DNA of 30,056 bases from CAYLPU01 sp964385635 (GTDB lineage Bacteria > Chloroflexota > Anaerolineae > B4-G1). Location of the stretch: contig CAYLPU010000061.1 in NCBI GenBank assembly GCA_964385635.1, positions 1-30,056 on the forward strand, given 5' to 3'. A program made the translations under genes and the position numbers. How positions within the stretch are numbered: the first letter of the stretch is position 1; each line of letters opens with the position of its first letter. Positions 28,720 to 30,056 of this stretch are shown here, one piece after another. The notes under the pieces were generated by a model that worked only from the letters and a program-made list of their open reading frames with translations, ran no database searches and was not told where the DNA came from.

Positions 28720-28759
28720 TTGCTCCAATGGGTGAAGCGTGGTATAATCAACGCTTCAC
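28720..28759 (+). promoter_or_regulatory. rplS promoter inside a perfect dyad
   Basis: TTGCTC (28720-28725), 17 bp, TATAAT (28743-28748). The -10 lies in the centre of a perfect inverted repeat, GTGAAGCGT (28732-28740) and ACGCTTCAC (28751-28759). GGAGGA lies upstream of the rplS ATG. The dyad could be an operator. Confidence 0.65.
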
Positions 28760-28774
28760 TGGAGGAACCGTACA

Positions 28775-29134
28775 ATGAATCTGGTCGAATCACTGGAACG
28801 TCAACTAGAATCTAACCCGAACATCCCGGATTTGCACCCGGGCGACACCGTCAAGGTGCACGCGCGGATCATAGAGGGCGATCGTGAGCGAGTGCAGGTT
28901 TTTCAAGGCACCATCATCTGTCTGCGCAAAGGAGGAGCAAACGCCAACTTCACCGTGCGGCGCATCGCTTCCCATGGCATCGGAGTCGAGCGCACCTTCC
29001 TGCTACATTCGCCGCGCATTGAAAAAGTCCAGGTGTTGCGACGAGCACGCGTTCGCCACGCTCGACTGTACTACCTGCGGCAGCGACGAGGCAAGGCCGC
29101 TCGTCTGCGGGAAAAGCGTACTCAATACCCCTGA
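28775..29134 (+). CDS. rplS: Large-subunit ribosomal protein L19
   Basis: A 119-aa ribosomal protein at the 30S-50S interface. Typical segments: PDLHPGDTVKVHARIIEG near 18-35, RVQVFQGTIICLRKGG near 39-54, TVRRIASHGIGVERTFLLHS near 60-79 and the basic C-terminus VRHARLYYLRQRRGKAARL. ATG 28775 follows GGAGGAA. In many bacteria rplS follows trmD and rimM; here it stands alone with its own promoter and is followed after 2 nt by a hydrolase gene. Confidence 0.96.
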   Translation: MNLVESLERQLESNPNIPDLHPGDTVKVHARIIEGDRERVQVFQGTIICLRKGGANANFTVRRIASHGIGVERTFLLHSPRIEKVQVLRRARVRHARLYYLRQRRGKAARLREKRTQYP

Positions 29135-29136
29135 GA

Positions 29137-29904
29137 ATGACTCTTCCCGTCATCGGCATCACCGGTCGCACCGACCAATCCGCTCGTCCACCCAACTCAC
29201 CCCTTTTCGCCACCGCCCAAACCTACGTTCAGGCTGCAGAACTGAACGGGGGCGCTCCTGTGATTATCCCGCCTCACCTGGAGGAGACGAAACTACGAGC
29301 CATCTTCCAACACCTCAAGGGCCTGATCCTCTCCGGCGGTGGGGATATCCTGCCAGCATTGTTCGGCGAGGAGGACTGTGGGCTGCTGTGGTTCGTGGAT
29401 GAGCGGCGTGATCGAGCGGAACTTGCGCTGGCACGGTGGGCACTGGCGGAAGAACTGCCTTTGCTGGCGATTTGCCGAGGGCTCCAGGTACTCAACGTCG
29501 CAGCCGGAGGGACACTCATTCAGGACATTCCCACTCAGGTTCCCGACCCCCTCCCCCACAGCACCGTCGCTGGCCGCCCTATCGGTGTGATCGCCCATAC
29601 AGTCGAGGTGGCAGCCGGCAGCCGGCTGTCTGCACTGGTCGGGGCCGGCGAGTTGGGTGTGAATAGTTCTCACCACCAGGCAGCCAAGACCGTGGGGGCA
29701 GGGCTGGTCGTCACCGCCCGCGCTCTTGATGGCGTCATTGAGGGTCTGGAACTACCCGACCATCCCTTCTGCGTCGGCGTGCAGTGGCATCCCGAGGCGA
29801 TGGTCGAAAGCCAGCCCGTGATGCGCCACCTCTTCGAGGGGCTGGTTGAAGCAGCGCGGGCTCGGTCAGAGACCTTCGCCCAACAAACCTTCGCCCAACG
29901 GTAG
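29137..29904 (+). CDS. Class-I glutamine-amidotransferase-like hydrolase (PuuD/C26 family)
   Basis: A 255-aa protein of peptidase family C26 (gamma-glutamyl-gamma-aminobutyrate hydrolase-like). The fold begins VIGITGR. The oxyanion region is LILSGGGDILP near 63-73. The nucleophile is Cys113 in AICRGLQ. The His-Glu pair is in VQWHPE (His218, Glu220), with SSHHQ near 177-181. It probably cleaves a gamma-glutamyl amide bond, but substrate specificity cannot be read from the sequence. ATG 29137 lies 2 nt after the rplS stop, so it is likely cotranscribed with rplS. The tail repeats FAQQTFAQR. Confidence 0.88.
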   Translation: MTLPVIGITGRTDQSARPPNSPLFATAQTYVQAAELNGGAPVIIPPHLEETKLRAIFQHLKGLILSGGGDILPALFGEEDCGLLWFVDERRDRAELALARWALAEELPLLAICRGLQVLNVAAGGTLIQDIPTQVPDPLPHSTVAGRPIGVIAHTVEVAAGSRLSALVGAGELGVNSSHHQAAKTVGAGLVVTARALDGVIEGLELPDHPFCVGVQWHPEAMVESQPVMRHLFEGLVEAARARSETFAQQTFAQR

Positions 29905-29918
29905 TGGTGGTGGTTTGG

Positions 29919-30056
<138 letters not shown>

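Noticed and set aside
28543..28728. Minus-strand 61-residue frame with CPLC as a zinc-ribbon protein
   Set aside because: It has only one Cys pair, a TTG start without ribosome site, and overlaps a palindromic region and the rplS promoter.

Overview
The window looks like one end of a contig from a GC-rich Chloroflexota-type bacterium (Anaerolineae-like, inferred; no rRNA is present to confirm it). Support comes from the gene content (DUF6391-like protein, GatCA, PrsW, a GT-C glycosyltransferase), a Gram-positive-type LexA box (GAACN4GTTC), and many small dispersed repeats that run into coding sequence. The last ~60 bases are almost pure C and probably mark the contig end.

Layout. 1-360: repeat hairpins, a selenocysteine tRNA (selC) and its terminator. 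359-4864 (minus): prsW, a small 'FxWxGxR' protein, galU, a decayed MNT/HEPN module, gatA and gatC. 4916-9451 (plus): M50 protease, HD-domain protein, TyrA-like dehydrogenase, GT4 glycosyltransferase and a Wzm-like ABC permease without its ATPase. 9549-12095: priA. 12106-13801: an AbiEi/AbiEii toxin-antitoxin module bracketed by two copies of the priA 3' tail. 13865-17629: secreted metallopeptidase, sortase, DUF6391-like protein and holA. 17789-18009: antitoxin remnant and an inverted-repeat element. 18079-20634 (minus): an operon headed by a soluble FtsK-like translocase behind a consensus promoter with LexA boxes; a small MITE with a perfect 10-bp target duplication sits in its leader. 20738-21537: lexA with its own LexA box inside a consensus promoter. 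21571-28028 (minus): MFS transporter, fdhD, a radical-SAM/SPASM fragment, a GT-C glycosyltransferase and transketolase. 28327-30056: a tiny membrane protein, rplS, a class-I glutamine-amidotransferase hydrolase and the start of a lipoprotein gene.

How it fits together. selC and fdhD point to a selenocysteine- and molybdenum/tungsten-dependent formate dehydrogenase elsewhere in the genome. lexA and the FtsK-like operon form an SOS island and are the best candidate here for an undescribed system. Across the window, 7-bp-periodic arrays and short palindromic or dispersed repeats are inserted in frame in several genes (priA, DUF6391-like, ftsK-like, two small paralogues) and supply the stop codons of prsW and holA. 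Several genes carry single-base frameshifts (MNT, abiEii, SPASM fragment) that may be real decay or assembly error.
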